Under the pieces are notes generated by a model. That model did not search any database and was not told where the DNA came from. It saw nothing but the letters and a program-made list of their open reading frames with translations. DNA of 64,000 nt from Fusobacterium naviforme. Lineage in GTDB: Bacteria > Bacillota > Clostridia > Lachnospirales > Lachnospiraceae. Made by a program: the position numbers and the translations under genes. Location of the stretch: contig PYGH01000002.1 of the NCBI GenBank assembly GCA_003014445.1, forward strand, positions 186,001 to 250,000. Direction: 5' to 3'. Below, piece by piece: positions 63,669 through 64,000 of this stretch. Each line of letters starts with the position of its first letter. The first letter of the stretch is position 1.

Positions 63669-64000
63669 TCAGTTGCCCCCTATTCCTTTGTCTATCGAAG
63701 CGCCGGTGATTTTATTAACTGTAAAGTTGATGATCAGCACCAATATGATGATCAGAAGATTGATCGCATTTCCATACTGACTCGCCCCTTTCTCGCTGTA
63801 CGCCATCAGGATGGTGGTGAGTGTCTGTGTCTTCGCGCTGGCCAGCATTACAAAGAGCGAGAGCTCTCTCATGCAGGAGACAAATGGGAGGAGAAAACCG
63901 GAGATAATACTTGCCTTCTGAATCGGGATAATGATTTTCAGCATGCGCTTTGACCACGGCACCCCGTACACCATTGCTGCCTCTTCGATCTCAGGGGACA
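63669..64000 (-). CDS. ABC transporter permease (partial, C-terminal part)
   Basis: The frame enters from the right edge and ends at 63669, one base after the ATPase start region. Reading on the minus strand it shows the EAA loop of import permeases: PEIEEAAMVYGVPWSKRM, then IIIPIQKASI. This loop couples to the ATPase. At least two hydrophobic helices follow (about FLLPFVSC and AINLLIIILVLIINFTV). The rest, including the remaining helices, lies outside the window. Confidence 0.9.
   Translation of the reverse strand, partial: SPEIEEAAMVYGVPWSKRMLKIIIPIQKASIISGFLLPFVSCMRELSLFVMLASAKTQTLTTILMAYSEKGASQYGNAINLLIIILVLIINFTVNKITGASIDKGIGGN

Overview
The window reads as chromosomal DNA from an anaerobic, acid-forming Clostridia of the Lachnospiraceae type. 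This is inferred from gene content and order: the rplS-trmD-rimM-khpA-rpsP-ffh-ylxM and ftsY-smc-rnc-acpP-plsX-rpmF clusters on one strand, pyruvate:ferredoxin oxidoreductase, Pta-AckA, a CarD-family protein, and strong AGGAGG ribosome sites. Housekeeping parts look GC-rich (a little above 50% by eye). The 21.8-34 kb stretch is visibly more AT-rich and looks accessory. No phage, insertion sequence or CRISPR array was seen.

Layout. 1-1757: end of one gene and an ABC exporter half. 1747-17929 (minus): pgeF-yraN-rnhB-rbgA-lepB-rplS, then trmD-rimM-khpA-rpsP-ffh-ylxM, a CLC transporter, ftsY-smc-rnc-acpP-plsX-rpmF. 18109-20379 (minus): pta and ackA, with tmcAL diverging to 21764. 21801-27003 (minus): two NCS2 permeases and a DcuS/DcuR-type two-component system. 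This block is flanked by a duplicated junction made of the tmcAL 3' end and the DUF1667 gene 3' end. 27248-33930 (minus): a glycerol/glycerol-3-phosphate operon with an EutH-family transporter as first gene, and a DeoR regulator behind it. 34190-38608 (plus): a three-gene ABC efflux system. 38733-39245: a CarD-family regulator, followed by a tandem palindromic repeat array and large hairpins.

39690-46787 (minus): PFL-family protein, ACT protein, MBL-fold hydrolase, coaE, polA, a zinc-finger membrane protein and a DUF3298 lipoprotein. 47036: tRNA-Leu. 47264-47446: remnant of a gamma-glutamyltranspeptidase. 47542-53269 (minus): PFOR and a VanW protein. 53418-54272: PHP phosphoesterase. 54388-56499 (minus): an EF-G-like GTPase with altered motifs. 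56744-59144 (plus): tyrA-aroA. 59286: tRNA-Val. 59647: a tiny ORF. 59900-61813: ftsH. 61842-64000 (minus): PHP phosphatase plus an ABC transporter cut by the window edge.

How the parts work together: the first half is translation, tRNA modification, protein targeting and phospholipid initiation. PFOR, Pta and AckA form the acetyl-CoA to acetate energy route, and TmcAL uses acetate for tRNA modification. The glycerol operon feeds triose phosphate. The most interesting points are the duplicated junction around the permease block, EutH in a glycerol operon without GlpF, the 55/59-bp palindromic repeats behind carD, the unusual EF-G-like protein, and the tiny ORF between tRNA-Val and ftsH.
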